Counted from the stretch's first letter, positions 1-10,998 are shown. The stretch: 64,000 nt of DNA from Exophiala sp. HKRS030 (GCA_023897205.1 JAHWDD010000001.1:1550001-1614000); one strand, 5' to 3'. Numbers and translations: made by a program. The notes: generated from the letters alone by a model not told the origin.

Positions 1-1548
1 GTCGCTACGATCATCGTGATCGGGGGCAACGATATCATGTCATTTTTGACATCGATGTCTTGTAGCAAACCTTCCCCTCTGTCCCCCTTTCAGTACCGCG
101 CGCGGAGATTTGCTGATTCTTTCGAGCAATAGTATACTGGAGTCTCGGCTGCTTCTTCATCTGTTTCATTACAGCCGTGGCCATGCATGCGGGTGAACCC
201 TACCGGAATGCCAGTTTCGTTTTCGGGAATTTCTCGAATGAGTCCGGATGGAGCAGTAGCGGCACGGCCTTTGTCATAGGATGGATGCTTTCTACCTACA
301 ATGTTGGTCGATCCGTGCGAGACTCGTTGAATGGTGGACAGTCGCACTGACACGAGGACACTCAGTTCCTAGGAATCGATGCAGCGACGCATCTCTCAGT
401 AAGCTAGCACCTGGCCACCGGATTGCGCTCCCTCGTTGCGCTCGCTTCCCTCACTAACAGTCTTGGGCTGATAGGAAGAAATGCCGCATCCCGAGATAGA
501 AGTCCCTCGGGCCATGGTTGGCGCCATCGCCACGGGCTTAGTCACAGCATTTCTCTTCCTCATCGCACTATTGTTCTGTATCACTGATATAAATGAAGTG
601 CGTGTCGACAGCTTTCGATGTCTTGAGATATTTCACACCTCGCTAACCGACTTGGCAGATCGTGACAAGCCCGACGGGTGTTCCAATATTGGCCATCTTC
701 TACCAGGCAACTGGGAGTAAAGCGGCCGCCATCGCATTGACATGTCTGATCTTTGTGAGCATCATGTTTTCCGAACTTGCGTATGCGTACACCTCTTCAA
801 TGCGAGCTGCATGGCGTGAACATCCATCTAACGGCGAAACAGTGGGATCCTCGTCGCTGGTCGCACAGCGTGGGCCTTTGCTCGAGACAATGGTTTGCCC
901 TTTTCGAAATATTTTAGTGAACTGAATGAGACGGTCAAGTCACCAGTCAGGGCGACGTTGCTCTCCTCATTCCTCGCCATTGCTTACGGCGCCATCTACA
1001 TCGGCTCGGTGGTGGCGTTTCAGTCCATCGTCGGCTCCAGCATCATTATGCTGTTCACCACATATGGTACGCCCCCAACCAGAGCACCGTCAATCGCTCT
1101 CAATCGTGTCTAACCGTATCACAAGCCGTCCCACAAGCCATTCTAGCCACTCGTGGCCGCCACCTACTCCCAGCCCGGCCATTCAAGTTGGGGAAAATCG
1201 GCTGGGCGTTGAATGCACTCGCACCTTTCTTGGTCATCTTTTGCACAGTTATTTTGTGCTTTCCAGTCACTCTTCCCGTCACTGTTGGAACAATGAGTAT
1301 GTGTGCTCCACCCAGTCGGAATCGCGGTTTCGACTCGTGCATCTCGGCGTGTATGTGAGTCTAACAACAACACAGACTATCTCTCCGTCATTGTGGTTGG
1401 ATGCTGGGTCTTGATCGTCTGCTTCTATTTCATTGCGAAAAGGGGACATTACCTGGGCCCGGTAAGAGCTCCCTTGATGGCATGGAGAACATTGACGTGC
1501 TGACTGTTTGCTCAGGTGCTTGAGATGCCCAGCGACATGCATAATTAA
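1..1548 (+). CDS. APC-superfamily amino acid/choline-type permease, 5' end outside window
   Basis: This is a polytopic plasma-membrane transporter of the amino acid/GABA/choline permease family. Exons that join in phase are 175-302, 366-398, 475-597, 659-815, 869-1066, 1126-1296, 1376-1461 and 1516-1548. The first part and the structure before 175 cannot be fixed because the gene runs off the left edge. Family landmarks are the acidic EEMPHPEIEVPRAM segment after TM6, a WAFARDNG-type loop, and several long hydrophobic helices. The protein ends shortly after the last helix. The 816-868 intron is the least certain: its junction leaves about three extra residues before WAFARD. The substrate cannot be read from sequence. 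It lies tail to tail with the regulator gene to its right. Confidence 0.85.
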
Positions 1549-1902
1549 GGTGTAAACGTCCGGAAAGAAGCCAAACGCTAGGTGCGGAGTGGCGTTGGAT
1601 GCAAATATTGACCGGTCTTGGACGGTTCTTCCCGCGCCAACTTCCAAGTCCAGGTCGAAGTTGTCTTTCAATGGAAGTTTAACACACAGCAACGGTATAT
1701 CGAGAAATAAATTCTGAATTGACAAACCCACTTGGTCGTACACCCTAGCTGTATCTTTGGGGCACTCACACTCCTTTTTGGGTCAAGTGATCCAGAGGCA
1801 TTGGCTTGTTTCGCCGATGTGAAATTGAATCATCTTTGCGCAAAGTAATTGGTAGCCTTCAGGGAATAGATTCCCATCGGAAAATCCCCAAGAATGCCGA
1901 AG
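1549..1902. other. Short convergent spacer
   Basis: This 354-bp stretch separates the stop codons of the permease and the Zn2Cys6 regulator and should hold both 3' UTRs. I see no coding signal or RNA gene in it. Confidence 0.6.
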
Positions 1903-4526
1903 CTAGTGTGGGCGATATGTTGGTGTTGATGGAGACGCATCAGGGGGAAAATATGCAGACCATGGCTTCCCAAACAGTGACCACTCATCGCTGTAGGGCT
2001 GGCCAAAATCAAGATCGCCTGATGCGCCAAGGTAGACGTCCTCTGTTCCTCGGAGCATGTCGCTATTGTCAAGAGATCCAGCCGACCAATGTTGCATGTC
2101 TCCCAGCTCGGCGTCCTGTGCGAGGGGTGTAGGAGATGAGGTACTTCCAAGACTTTCACGGCCTTCTCCTGCTCTCAATGCGGTTGGAATTGCAGAAACG
2201 GAAGCATAGTCAAAGATCTTCCACATCAAGTCAATGTCTTCCTGCTCAAGAGCAACATCACGAACACCCAAAGGTGGCACAGCGCCGTCGTACTCGCCGT
2301 CCACATAATCCATTGTCTGACGCTGCCTGAGGCGAGCGGTCAGTTGGTCGAGCAGATTGGACTGCAGGAAGAGTCAGAATAGTCTTTGCAAAATGGTAGC
2401 ATCGACTGGCAGGACGACTCACAAGATTGAGCATGTTTGGCCACTGCCTTGACAGCTGTCGTATAAAACTGCGTGCCTTCTCGAAATTCCTCCTTGCGTT
2501 GGATGCAACATGTCGCTTCTTGCTAACGGTCTGTTCCAGTTGGATAGTGGCTGCAATCCCGAGGAGGTAACCCAGAAATGGATCGTGGTATGACAATCCT
2601 GCTTCCTCGAGTTCGACAACAAGACGGATGACCCATTTTGAGTTGGTCATGGCATACTCGAATGACTTTTGAAGAAACATTGCTGGAACTCGCGGTAGCA
2701 GGAGCCTCGTCTTCATCAGCAGGACGAACGGATGGTTTCTAAACAAGATCAGTAGAGCTTCATCAGCAATTCACTTGTCGGGGATGGGTCATACAAGCAA
2801 CACTGGATCGTAGAGTACAGCACTTGAAAGAACAGCCAGGTCAAGAAGTAGGATCTCGTGAGCGGGTCTTGTCGTACACGCGTTGGAAATCCAACGCTCG
2901 TGTACCGGTGAGGATGTACCACTAGCGGCGGTTAAGGTTAGATAACATATCTGTTGCGACGTGAAATGGAAAGACATACGCATCTCATATTCCCATAGAC
3001 GGGATTGAATCTTGGACCAGGAAGATCCGTCGTGCCAAAATGTATCGGTCCTTCCGGATCTAGTTTCAAACACATCTCGCATCATATCTTCCCATATTGA
3101 GAGCAAATGGATGTTGACGGCCATCAAACTGAATGTTCTGTTGTTGTTGTGGTGATGAATTATTTCTCTAAGGGTGACAAAGGAATTAAATCCAGTAGAT
3201 CTCTCCGGTAAGAGAGGCCCCCTTTCGAACACGAACAGATCAAATGATGATGCAGGTATGCAAGGACGGCTGATGTTTTGCCCGATAAAGATACGATCCA
3301 TCATGAATAGTGTCCACACAACTTCACGACGCAGTATATCTTCTTCGTCATGAGCCCGGTCACTGTCCTCTGCGACCAGCATGCCTAGCCCTTGTGCAAG
3401 TCGCAGGCCGAGGGCCACTTGTACCTGGGCTCGGCCAGGGCTGCCGCCTTGTAAATGTTGTCAGATACGACGACCACGGAGAATCCCACGGGGGCTTACA
3501 TGCAAAATCGACTTGAGCCTGAAGACAGAGTGATTGAAAATAGGCCATGTCAGTTTGCTCGGCAGAATAAGCCTTGCATAGAAGATCAAACGTGACCCTT
3601 GAGAGAGATTTGATTATCTCGAGCCAACCTGGGATAGCTGCCCGAGATGAAGGGTCCATAGTGCGAAGTGATAAGGCAAGGATTGGATAAAGAACCATGG
3701 TAGGCAGGTTTTCGGGCAGCAATCGTTCCTGGCTGCTCATCCAAGACAGAAGAGGATAAGGTTGGTAGATAAAGTATCGTTCGAAGAGCCTTACTGCTTG
3801 ACGCATGATGTCTGCTGGGATTGTTCTCTCAATTCCACTGCTGTCAATCATCAGGCACGTCAAGCTTTGTGTGGCAGCGCAATTGACATACTTTTGAGAA
3901 GGTGCAAGGTTTAGGTGGTCGCTAGGTTCAATTGATATGCTTTGTGCATACCCCGACCGAAGCTCCGCAACACTCTCAGCTTGAGCAGGTATACTGACGA
4001 CGGAAGGTAAGCGGATCGCGTTGGTTGAAGAGTTCTGAATCTCCTCGCTCCCTCGGCATGCCGCCACCTCGGGTGCTCTGAAGATCTGATTAGTTGAGAA
4101 GAAGGCTCCGAGAAGCGCATGCACCTGAGTAGCGCGAAGACTTGTTCGAGCTTATCCTCAATTGCATCCAGGCGCCCAGGATTCTTTTTTGGTGTTACCA
4201 TATCGTTGTGCGGTGTCCATGTTGGGCAAGGGTGAGCTTACCACGGCACTGTCCACCCCATCCAAAGCCAATGAGGGAACACCATGTACATGTGTTCGTG
4301 TTGCGGGTCGCGACGAGTAGCGGCACTGCTGATGAAGTCTCAAGCATGTTGAGCACCTTGGACGTTCTCCGGGGCAGCGAGCCTTTTTGCGCCTGGATAC
4401 ACCTCAGGATTGGATCATCGCATGACGGTCAGTTCTACTCTACCTGCAATTTTCACACGCTTGTCTCGTTCGGGATATAGAATATGCTGCTCCATGAGCA
4501 TCACTTGGACTTTGTTGACTCTCCAT
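1903..4526 (-). CDS. Zn2Cys6 fungal-specific transcription factor
   Basis: An eight-exon model (4444-4526, 4242-4392, 4125-4183, 3500-4077, 2980-3447, 2795-2921, 2423-2738, 1903-2361) keeps phase throughout and gives 746 residues. The N-terminus carries a canonical binuclear zinc cluster with Cys at residues 24, 27, 34, 41, 44 and 51 (CX2CX6CX6CX2CX6C); an intron splits it after Cys27. A short helical, probably dimerising, segment follows (LDAIEDKLEQVFALL). The middle matches the fungal_trans (PF04082) core, including LRLAQGLGM and an RREVVWTLFMMDR helix. The acidic C-terminus may activate transcription. It is divergently transcribed from the flavin oxidase, sharing a 692-bp promoter, which makes local regulation plausible. 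The target genes are unknown. Confidence 0.9.
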
Positions 4527-4946
4527 AGTCGCACTGATTCATCCCGGGGCGACATGGTATGGTCAGATGCATAACACAACACGAAGAGTACAACTTGCTG
4601 GAAACGTAGGAGGTTGAATGGCCGAATACGTTTAGCGCGGACTATGGCTATAGCGGCATATCTTAATTCCTGTATCTGGCAACAAATCGTGAGGCATCTA
4701 ATCCGCTGCTTTAAGATGAGCCACCTTCATTCGCCGCCCCCTCCATGATTTACGGGGTTCTCTCAGAAAAACTACTTTCACCTGAAAAATCAGAAGTCAG
4801 AAATCAGTACAGCCCTGGGGTCACTGTATTGAATATCCAAGCCGTTATTGACCCTTCTCAACAGCTCGATCAGGTGTTTTCTCTAGTCCTAGGTCAATCC
4901 TGGACTCTCGCTGCCAAATGACCTGTTGGGATCAAGAAGACCAGGG

Positions 4947-4971
4947 CGGACCGACGGACCGACGGACACGG
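4947..4971. promoter_or_regulatory. Array of six CGG/CCG triplets, candidate Zn2Cys6 operator
   Basis: Five triplets alternate CGG, CCG, CGG, CCG, CGG, each separated by a single A, and a sixth CGG follows after three bases. Zn2Cys6 proteins are known to bind paired CGG triplets. The array sits 248 bp before the oxidase ATG and 421 bp before the ATG of the adjacent regulator. The function is inferred; it could also be a simple 8-bp tandem repeat. Confidence 0.45.
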
Positions 4972-5099
4972 GCTGCTCGTCATTCTAAGCAAGACCGAGT
5001 CTCGCAGGACTCAGCATGAGCAGCACGTCAGTCACTAGTTGCCCAGGAGTCCGGATGGGTGGTAGGTTACCATTCGATGCCTCATGTATATGGCCTCGC

Positions 5100-5105
5100 C
5101 CTCGG
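5100..5105 (+). promoter_or_regulatory. CCTCGG motif, possible fatty-acid response site
   Basis: CCTCGG is the reported core bound by the FarA/FarB fatty-acid regulators of Aspergillus. It lies 114 bp before the ATG of a PTS1-tagged oxidase. A six-base match can easily occur by chance. Confidence 0.25.
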
Positions 5106-5218
5106 CTGCATGAAATCGAGTGATTCTCTAAGCTTGGTCTCGGTGCAAAGATCCCTCCCCTCCCTGCATCTAATTTCTCATTCGACCCGTGTCTAGGAAA
5201 CCCACCTCCCAAAACACC

Positions 5219-6379
5219 ATGGCACATTTCGACGTCGCAGTCATCGGCCTAGGGGCTTTGGGTAGTGGTGCAGCCTATTACTCGGCTCTCAAAGGCGCCA
5301 AGGTCATTGGGTTCGAGCAATTCGAGCTGGGCCACGTACATGGAGCCTCGCATGACACGTCCCGCATCGTCCGGACGTCGTACGACTCCCCCGAGTACGT
5401 CGCCCTCGCCAAAACCTCCTACAAGGATTGGGCCGACGTTGAAAGGGCAGCAGGCCACAAACTGCTCCATCAGACGGGAGGTCTGATCTTTGTCCCGAAG
5501 AACGGGCAGGTCCAGATCGACGACTATACTCGAAGTCTGGGCCGAAACCAGGTGCCTTACGAGCTTCTCAGCAGCGAGGAAGTAAGGCGACGCTGGCCCC
5601 AGTTTCGGCCACCCCATGGCACTGACGCCGTGTACACGCCTGATACCGGCATGGTGCATGCATCCCGTTCGGTCGCGGCCATGCAAAACTTGGCTCGCAA
5701 TTCTGGAGCTGTACTCAAAGAGTATACCCGAGTCGAGTCCATCAAGCCGCAGCGATCGCAAGGGGGCCGGCGCGTCGAAATCGTGACCTCGCAGGGTCGA
5801 TTTTATGCTTCCAAGGTGATTGTCGCCGCCGACGCATGGACGAACAAGCTCCTTGAGCCTCTGGGGGTGAGTATACCATTGCGCGTCTCGCAAGAGCAGG
5901 TCACCTACTATAAGCCCTCGCAGCCCGGCGAGTTTGGCGACGACAAGTTCCCCGTGTGGATTTATTTTGGAGCCAAGGCGTTCTACGGCTTCCCAACATT
6001 CGGCGAGCCAACCATCAAAGCGGCACGCGACGAGGCACAGAATTACATGACACCAGAACGACGCAGCTATGTCCACTCGCAGCCACTCCTGGACGAACTA
6101 ACCTCGTTCATGGATGCAATGGTGCCTGATAGCGGCCGCCAGACCCTCCGCACCGTCACTTGTCAATACACCGTCACACCTGATCGGCAGTTCGTCATCA
6201 GCCCACTCCGAAACCACCCTGATGTGATCGTGCTTTTGGGAGCTGCCCATGGTTTCAAGTTCGCTCCCACGTTTGGCCGGGTTGCTGCGGAGTTGGCACT
6301 TGATGGGGAAACAGTCGAAAACATTACAACTTTTGGTATCCCCGAGGCAGGGGCCTCATTCTCCGAGAGTAAGCTCTAG
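5219..6379 (+). CDS. Peroxisomal sarcosine oxidase-like FAD enzyme (DAO family)
   Basis: This 386-residue, intronless protein belongs to the monomeric sarcosine / L-pipecolate / fructosyl-amino-acid oxidase family, which oxidises secondary amines and releases H2O2. The N-terminal Rossmann motif is GLGALGSG at residues 10-17. A cysteine in TCQYTVTPD falls at residue 315, matching the covalent flavin attachment cysteine of bacterial monomeric sarcosine oxidase, and the conserved AAHGFKFAPTFG block follows. The last three residues are SKL, a canonical PTS1, so the enzyme should be peroxisomal. I chose the ATG at 5219 (CACCATGG context); upstream in-frame codons lack an ATG. The exact amine substrate cannot be decided. 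The neighbouring permease and regulator suggest a catabolic module. Confidence 0.92.
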   Translation: MAHFDVAVIGLGALGSGAAYYSALKGAKVIGFEQFELGHVHGASHDTSRIVRTSYDSPEYVALAKTSYKDWADVERAAGHKLLHQTGGLIFVPKNGQVQIDDYTRSLGRNQVPYELLSSEEVRRRWPQFRPPHGTDAVYTPDTGMVHASRSVAAMQNLARNSGAVLKEYTRVESIKPQRSQGGRRVEIVTSQGRFYASKVIVAADAWTNKLLEPLGVSIPLRVSQEQVTYYKPSQPGEFGDDKFPVWIYFGAKAFYGFPTFGEPTIKAARDEAQNYMTPERRSYVHSQPLLDELTSFMDAMVPDSGRQTLRTVTCQYTVTPDRQFVISPLRNHPDVIVLLGAAHGFKFAPTFGRVAAELALDGETVENITTFGIPEAGASFSESKL

Positions 6380-7225
6380 CAATAGCAGGGGCAGTACATT
6401 GGCAACACATCACATCAGATCATTCAGCTCCATTCCATAAAGTTGGAGTTTCATATGTGACTACCCTGTGTTAATCAAGCCGTACCATACACAATAAACG
6501 ACCGCAGCAGGCAGATGCAGAGGTATATAAGCAATGCCAATGTCTTTGTTCATGAGCGTCGACGCTTGCTTTTCCCAAATCTAATTCCTAACCCTGCGGC
6601 CCTGTTGTCTAGGCAGCGTGGGGATTCGTTTCGTGGCGGATGATATGATCCTGACTGCCACTGCTGTCAATGGACTCTTGATCTCTCTTGCTATCATTGA
6701 GCATGTCCCGATGATGGGACGGGTGGCCGTCCTCGTCGCTGTTTGCGGACCGATCGACCGGTTGTGGGTTCGAATTCTTACTCACCGAGCCGAGTTCGTA
6801 CCCAGCTCCTCAGCGGTATCGATTTCCTGAGCCGTGCGCCCGTGTGCTCGAAGGATCCAGCTGGATGCCGAAGCCGCTGCTGAAGCTCTTGACGAAGGAC
6901 TTGGTATGAGATCGAAGCTGACATTAGGGACCAGCACAGTTGGGTTTGCTGGATCACAAACGGAATCACATACGCGACGCCGGGGCAGTTCGACCGTCGC
7001 TTGTGCTGCCGAAGCTTACTTTTCTCGTCCCCTCGTCTTTTCCCGGAGGAGGAGGACTCAATGCTTCACTATCATTCTGAATATAGTTTATATACATATA
7101 TACATATCTATATATTTATATCCCCGCCATTGCCTTGTCTCCCACAGATTCCAAGTACTCTAGCCCTGTTGAAAAAAAAGAACATTTTGAGACTACTGAA
7201 AGGGATGAAAGGGACGCCGAGCGTC
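6380..7225. other. Convergent spacer with AT-rich microsatellite
   Basis: This interval of about 845 bp lies between the stop codons of the oxidase and the thiolase. Open frames here are short and show no family resemblance. An AT-rich TATACA/TATA-type simple repeat is at 7085-7120. Confidence 0.6.
7085..7120. repeat. TA/TATACA-rich simple sequence
   Basis: Imperfect TATA/TACA repeats make up a low-complexity run downstream of the thiolase stop codon. Confidence 0.6.
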
Positions 7226-8452
7226 CTATTCTCTCACGAAGAGACCGGCCATACCCATACCTGTCCCGATGCACATACTTACTACACCCACCTGGCCCTC
7301 ATTCAGCTGGGGCATCAAAGTCGCAAGCTGTCTGGTACCTGTCATTCCAAGAGGATGGCCCAGGGCAATGGCACCGCCTCTGGGGTTGACTTTCTCCATA
7401 TCCAGTCCCAGTTTGCGTATACAGTACAGTGCTTGGCTGGCGAATGCCTCATTGAGTTCCCAGAGATTCACATCCTCGGTCTTGAGGCCGGTGTAGTCGA
7501 GGAGTCTGGGGATCGCAATTGCTGGCCCAATACCCATCTCGTCGGGTCGGCAACCTGCCACTTGAGTGCCAGCCCACTTGCCGATGATGGACTTGGTCAG
7601 GCCCAACTCGTTCGCGGTAGACCGTCGCATCAACAACGTCGCTGCGGCTCCATCTGAGACTTGAGAAGAGTTCCCTGCCGTTGATGTACCGTCTTGTGCG
7701 AAGGCGGGCTTCAACTTAGCCATCTTCTCGACACTGATATCGTGTCTGATGCCGTCATCCTTGTCCACCACTACCTCCTTGAAGACTTCTGGGTGCTCCG
7801 GTTCCACCTGCTTGACCTTGACTGGGACAATTTCCGAATCAAACAGACCAGTCTTCTGGGCCTTGGAGGCTTTTTGGTGCGATGCTGCAGCGAAAGCATC
7901 TTGGTCTTCCCTGCTCACTCCGTACCTCTTTGCAACGTTCTCGCTCGTCAGACCCATGGGCATAATACAGTCTTTCGTATTATCATGCGAACTGTTCTTC
8001 AGTTCGTCCCAAAGCATAGTAGGAATAGCCCTGCTGCCGTAATTCTTGGTCATGCTTTCCATTCCAGCCCCCACACCGACATCGATCTGTCCGACCGTAA
8101 TGCTGTGCGCAATGTTGGTGACAGCCTGTAGACCAGAACTGCAGGCCCGATTGACCGTGTGCAAAGGGGTTGTTTCAGAGTATCCGGCGTGCTGTTGCGC
8201 CATTCTCGCAGCTTTTGATCCTCCCAACTCAGCCAGGACCACGCCTACTGCCACCTCGTCAATCTTCGCGGGGTCTAGGTTCGGGTTCGCAGCGAGGGTC
8301 GCTCTCAGCACGTGGCTCAGGAGTTCATGGTCGAATGCGTCTCGGAAGCCGCCCTTGACTGCTCTCGTTACGGGCGTGCGCAGCGATGAGAGAATGACAA
8401 CGTCGGAAGGATTTTTGGAGAGGATCTGCTTCAGACCCCGAGCGTTCGCCAT
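7226..8452 (-). CDS. 3-ketoacyl-CoA thiolase (acetyl-CoA acyltransferase)
   Basis: This intronless thiolase of 408 residues from the ATG at 8452 catalyses the last step of beta-oxidation. The first catalytic cysteine is in NRACSSG (about residue 104). The NEAFASQAL block, the catalytic His in [11 protein letters not shown] and the second Cys in MCIGTGMG are all present. Overall it resembles the fungal POT1/ACAA1 group. An in-frame ATG at 8488 would add 12 residues, but the 8452 ATG begins the conserved part. Neither a C-terminal PTS1 (the protein ends in VRE) nor a convincing N-terminal PTS2 is visible, so the compartment is uncertain. It could be a cytosolic or mitochondrial paralogue, or a first exon may be missing. 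Confidence 0.93.
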   Translation of the reverse strand: MANARGLKQILSKNPSDVVILSSLRTPVTRAVKGGFRDAFDHELLSHVLRATLAANPNLDPAKIDEVAVGVVLAELGGSKAARMAQQHAGYSETTPLHTVNRACSSGLQAVTNIAHSITVGQIDVGVGAGMESMTKNYGSRAIPTMLWDELKNSSHDNTKDCIMPMGLTSENVAKRYGVSREDQDAFAAASHQKASKAQKTGLFDSEIVPVKVKQVEPEHPEVFKEVVVDKDDGIRHDISVEKMAKLKPAFAQDGTSTAGNSSQVSDGAAATLLMRRSTANELGLTKSIIGKWAGTQVAGCRPDEMGIGPAIAIPRLLDYTGLKTEDVNLWELNEAFASQALYCIRKLGLDMEKVNPRGGAIALGHPLGMTGTRQLATLMPQLNEGQVGVVSMCIGTGMGMAGLFVRE

Positions 8453-8488
8453 GGTTGGTAGATGTTTATGGTAGGCGGAAAGTGGCAA

Positions 8489-9052
8489 GGATATGGAAAG
8501 GTAATTTCAAGGTGTTAGCAAGACTTGTCCTGGTCCGGGGATGTGAATGTAGAAGGAGTGAAAGGGAACAAAGGAAGGCTTCCCAAGAGGATAGATATCA
8601 AGATATTAAAGAGAATTACAGCAGGCTTGTCGGCGCAAGGAAAATCACCCTCGGGTAAGGACTCTGTGTTGGAGGAGGAGGAATCGCTCGCCGTCGGATG
8701 AGGGCATCGGATAAGGGCCTCCATACTGAATCTCCGCATTTTGTGGTGTTGACAAGATTATTTAAAGGGAGAGAGAGATATTGATAATCACTCACCTTCG
8801 CGTTCTGGAATCACACGGAGATCCTGATGCAGCCATTGAGTGCCTTCACGATGCCCTTGTTTCTGCCTTAAGTGCATGGCACGGAAAAATGTAAGTGCGA
8901 GCCGTATTGAAAGGAACCGAGTGCCTGCGCATTTTCATTGCCTGCACTATTTTGCGGTGTGCCTTTGAACAAACTCCTACTCTATCTCTCTCTTTGCAAG
9001 CATTATCTGCTGTTATTATCTCCCAGCTTGTTCCGAGGTTTTCATTCCTACG
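8489..9052. other. Thiolase upstream region
   Basis: This stretch of about 560 bp holds the promoter and 5' UTR of the thiolase and the upstream side of the decayed ankyrin gene. The only element I single out is the CCTCGG at 8649-8654. Confidence 0.5.
8649..8654 (+). promoter_or_regulatory. CCTCGG motif upstream of thiolase
   Basis: CCTCGG, the FarA/FarB core described for fungal beta-oxidation genes, lies about 197 bp upstream of the thiolase ATG. This is a single short motif, so support is weak on its own. It gains some weight because the neighbouring peroxisomal oxidase has the same hexamer. Confidence 0.3.
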
Positions 9053-10998
9053 ATGGTGCCAATGAAGCGTGCTTCAGACTCGTCAGGGGATGTGAGACCA
9101 TCCAAGTCGCTTTGCATTCGACAGAAAAAGCATCAGCAGGTGAACTTACATCACCTCTGGCAAATATAATCTCAAAATTGCTCATTCTATGACCTAACTT
9201 GACCTTAGCAGACGTGCCCTGTTGATAACTCACATACCGCAGATGGACAGATTCAGATCAAGATCAAACTTGCCTCTCCGTCCGAGACCTTTCGCACTTA
9301 CGGAGACGAGCAGGAACCACGTGAAAGACAAGTGGAATCAATGCATGACTTCTTCACAATCGAATACTGAGACCCAAAGTACGCAAAGTACGACGAGTTC
9401 GCTACTTTCGACTGGCTAGAGCCAATCGACGTGGTTGCAATCGACGCGCATACTTCAGTTCAAATAGGACACTCCATTGCACAGTTGGTCCAAAAACCAA
9501 CAGTGGCCGGCCATTTCCATCACTTCATTAGACAGCCTTCAATGAAGTGACCGTGTTGGGGTTTGATTTATTCGACTGTAATGGAATGTTACGAGAAGAT
9601 TACATCCGGAAAGTCTCGGAATACTGGAAACGCAAGCTTAACACGAAGATTCTTCTTCTCATCGAAGATATCACAATTGGTCACCGTTATTCAGGCCGTG
9701 GAATTGACACACAAATGCTCAAAGCACTCCTCAGGGCCACACAAGACAAGGTCGAGGACACTTTTCTTGCCATCACATGGCCAGAATCTGACAAAACAAC
9801 TCGGTTCTGTGAAACTTTCGAAATCCTCGTGGGTAGCAGTGGTACCACTCGAGTTCCCGATCCTGTGGATCCTAAATTCACAACATGCTTTCGAGAACTT
9901 GGGTTTCGACATATTGAGAGTTCGATATGGTTTGGCTTGGTTGTAAGAACCTCGGAAGTTTTCCATCGACCTCGCACCCTCGACCACTATTTTGACCCTC
10001 TACCCAGACTGAGACCGAAGCAGGAACTCCCAGGGGTCATCTTAGCAACCTTCGGAATGTTCGACGATTCACATATGCTCCAGATTTTTAAAATCCAATA
10101 TGGACAACTGGCTCCAGATTCAGAGCAGTGGTTGGCCACAGATATATGGGGAAATACGATCCTGCATCTCGCTGCTCAACTACACTACCCCAAATGTGTT
10201 GGTTGGATTCTCGAGCACGGAAGCCGTCATCTCCCACACGTCTGCAACATGAATCGTGACACTCCACTGCATGCTCTAGAGCTCGCCTTCGAAAAGTCTC
10301 GATCTAGATGTCTTCAATTACCGTCTTAAAATCTCGTTCTGGGAAACTTTGCAGGATACCCGGATGGTGCTGTCTGGTGCCTGGCCAAGTTGGGGGCATC
10401 CATCTTGAGTACGAGGCAGAGGCTTGGAAACGTTTGGCTGCTGGATGCTCCTGTGGGCTCTGCGGGGAGGGATACCTGAGCCCTCGAATGTCATTCAAAT
10501 TAATCCAACAGGCCTTGTTTATCAATGTATCCTTTGAAGGCGAACTAGTTTGTGGGGGTCTAAGGCCACTGGACTTACAATCTCATTTCCGCTTATGAGA
10601 TTCTCCCTGAAGTTTCTCTCAAATTCGTTAGACGCAGCCCGTCCTCAGCTCGAGGCTGCAATAATATGGTCAAACCTATCATCCGGTGCTTGTGTGACGG
10701 ATTGCTCCCGTCCGAAGTCAACGTTATGCGTGTGCATGATAGAGACAACGACGATCGAGAGAAAGTGCATACAAGAAACTCCATCAAATGCGGTGGCAGC
10801 TTGCTGAACATGTTGAGAACCCTCTTCATGTGCGCAAGGATCGAAGACTCAACATACATGGACAGTCCGATAGTGATCAATGGGGATGAGACTGAGGACT
10901 GGTATCTAATGATGTCTCAGTTGCAGTTGCCGGAACGTCGAAATGAGTTTGACTATCTGTGTGTTAGTAGAGTGTGTGGCACTCCACTTGCTTGGTAG
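9053..10998 (+). pseudogene. Decayed GNAT-like / ankyrin-repeat protein gene
   Basis: The original reading can be followed from an ATG at 9053, across an intron starting near 9140 and ending near 9211. It then has a region ending in TFDWLEPIDVVAIDA, a segment like an acetyltransferase core (VEDIT-type strand, HRYSGRGIDTQML), ankyrin motifs (GNTILHLAAQ, RDTPLHALE) and a CSCGLCGEGYLSPRM block typical of such fungal proteins. The frame is broken at least four times: an in-frame TGA at 9368-9370, a frameshift near 9547, an in-frame TAA at 10327-10329, and a frameshift near 10440. Coding-like sequence continues directly past each break, so introns do not explain them. A further fragment runs at 10666-10998. 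The largest surviving frame is 260 codons. The TAA fits a CpA-to-TpA change. Confidence 0.75.

Larger units (their letters stand above)
4527..5218. other. Shared divergent promoter of regulator and oxidase
   Basis: This 692-bp non-coding interval lies between the start codons of the Zn2Cys6 regulator (minus) and the peroxisomal oxidase (plus). It contains an array of CGG/CCG triplets (4947-4971) and a CCTCGG motif (5100-5105). I see no gene in it. Confidence 0.7.

Noticed and set aside
5249..6076. A 275-codon open frame antisense to the flavin oxidase
   Set aside because: The sense strand encodes a complete, motif-bearing oxidase; the antisense product shows no motif.
6735..6790. A GGGTTCGAATTC string resembling a tRNA B box
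   Set aside because: The flanking bases do not form a T-arm or acceptor stem and no A box lies at the right distance.
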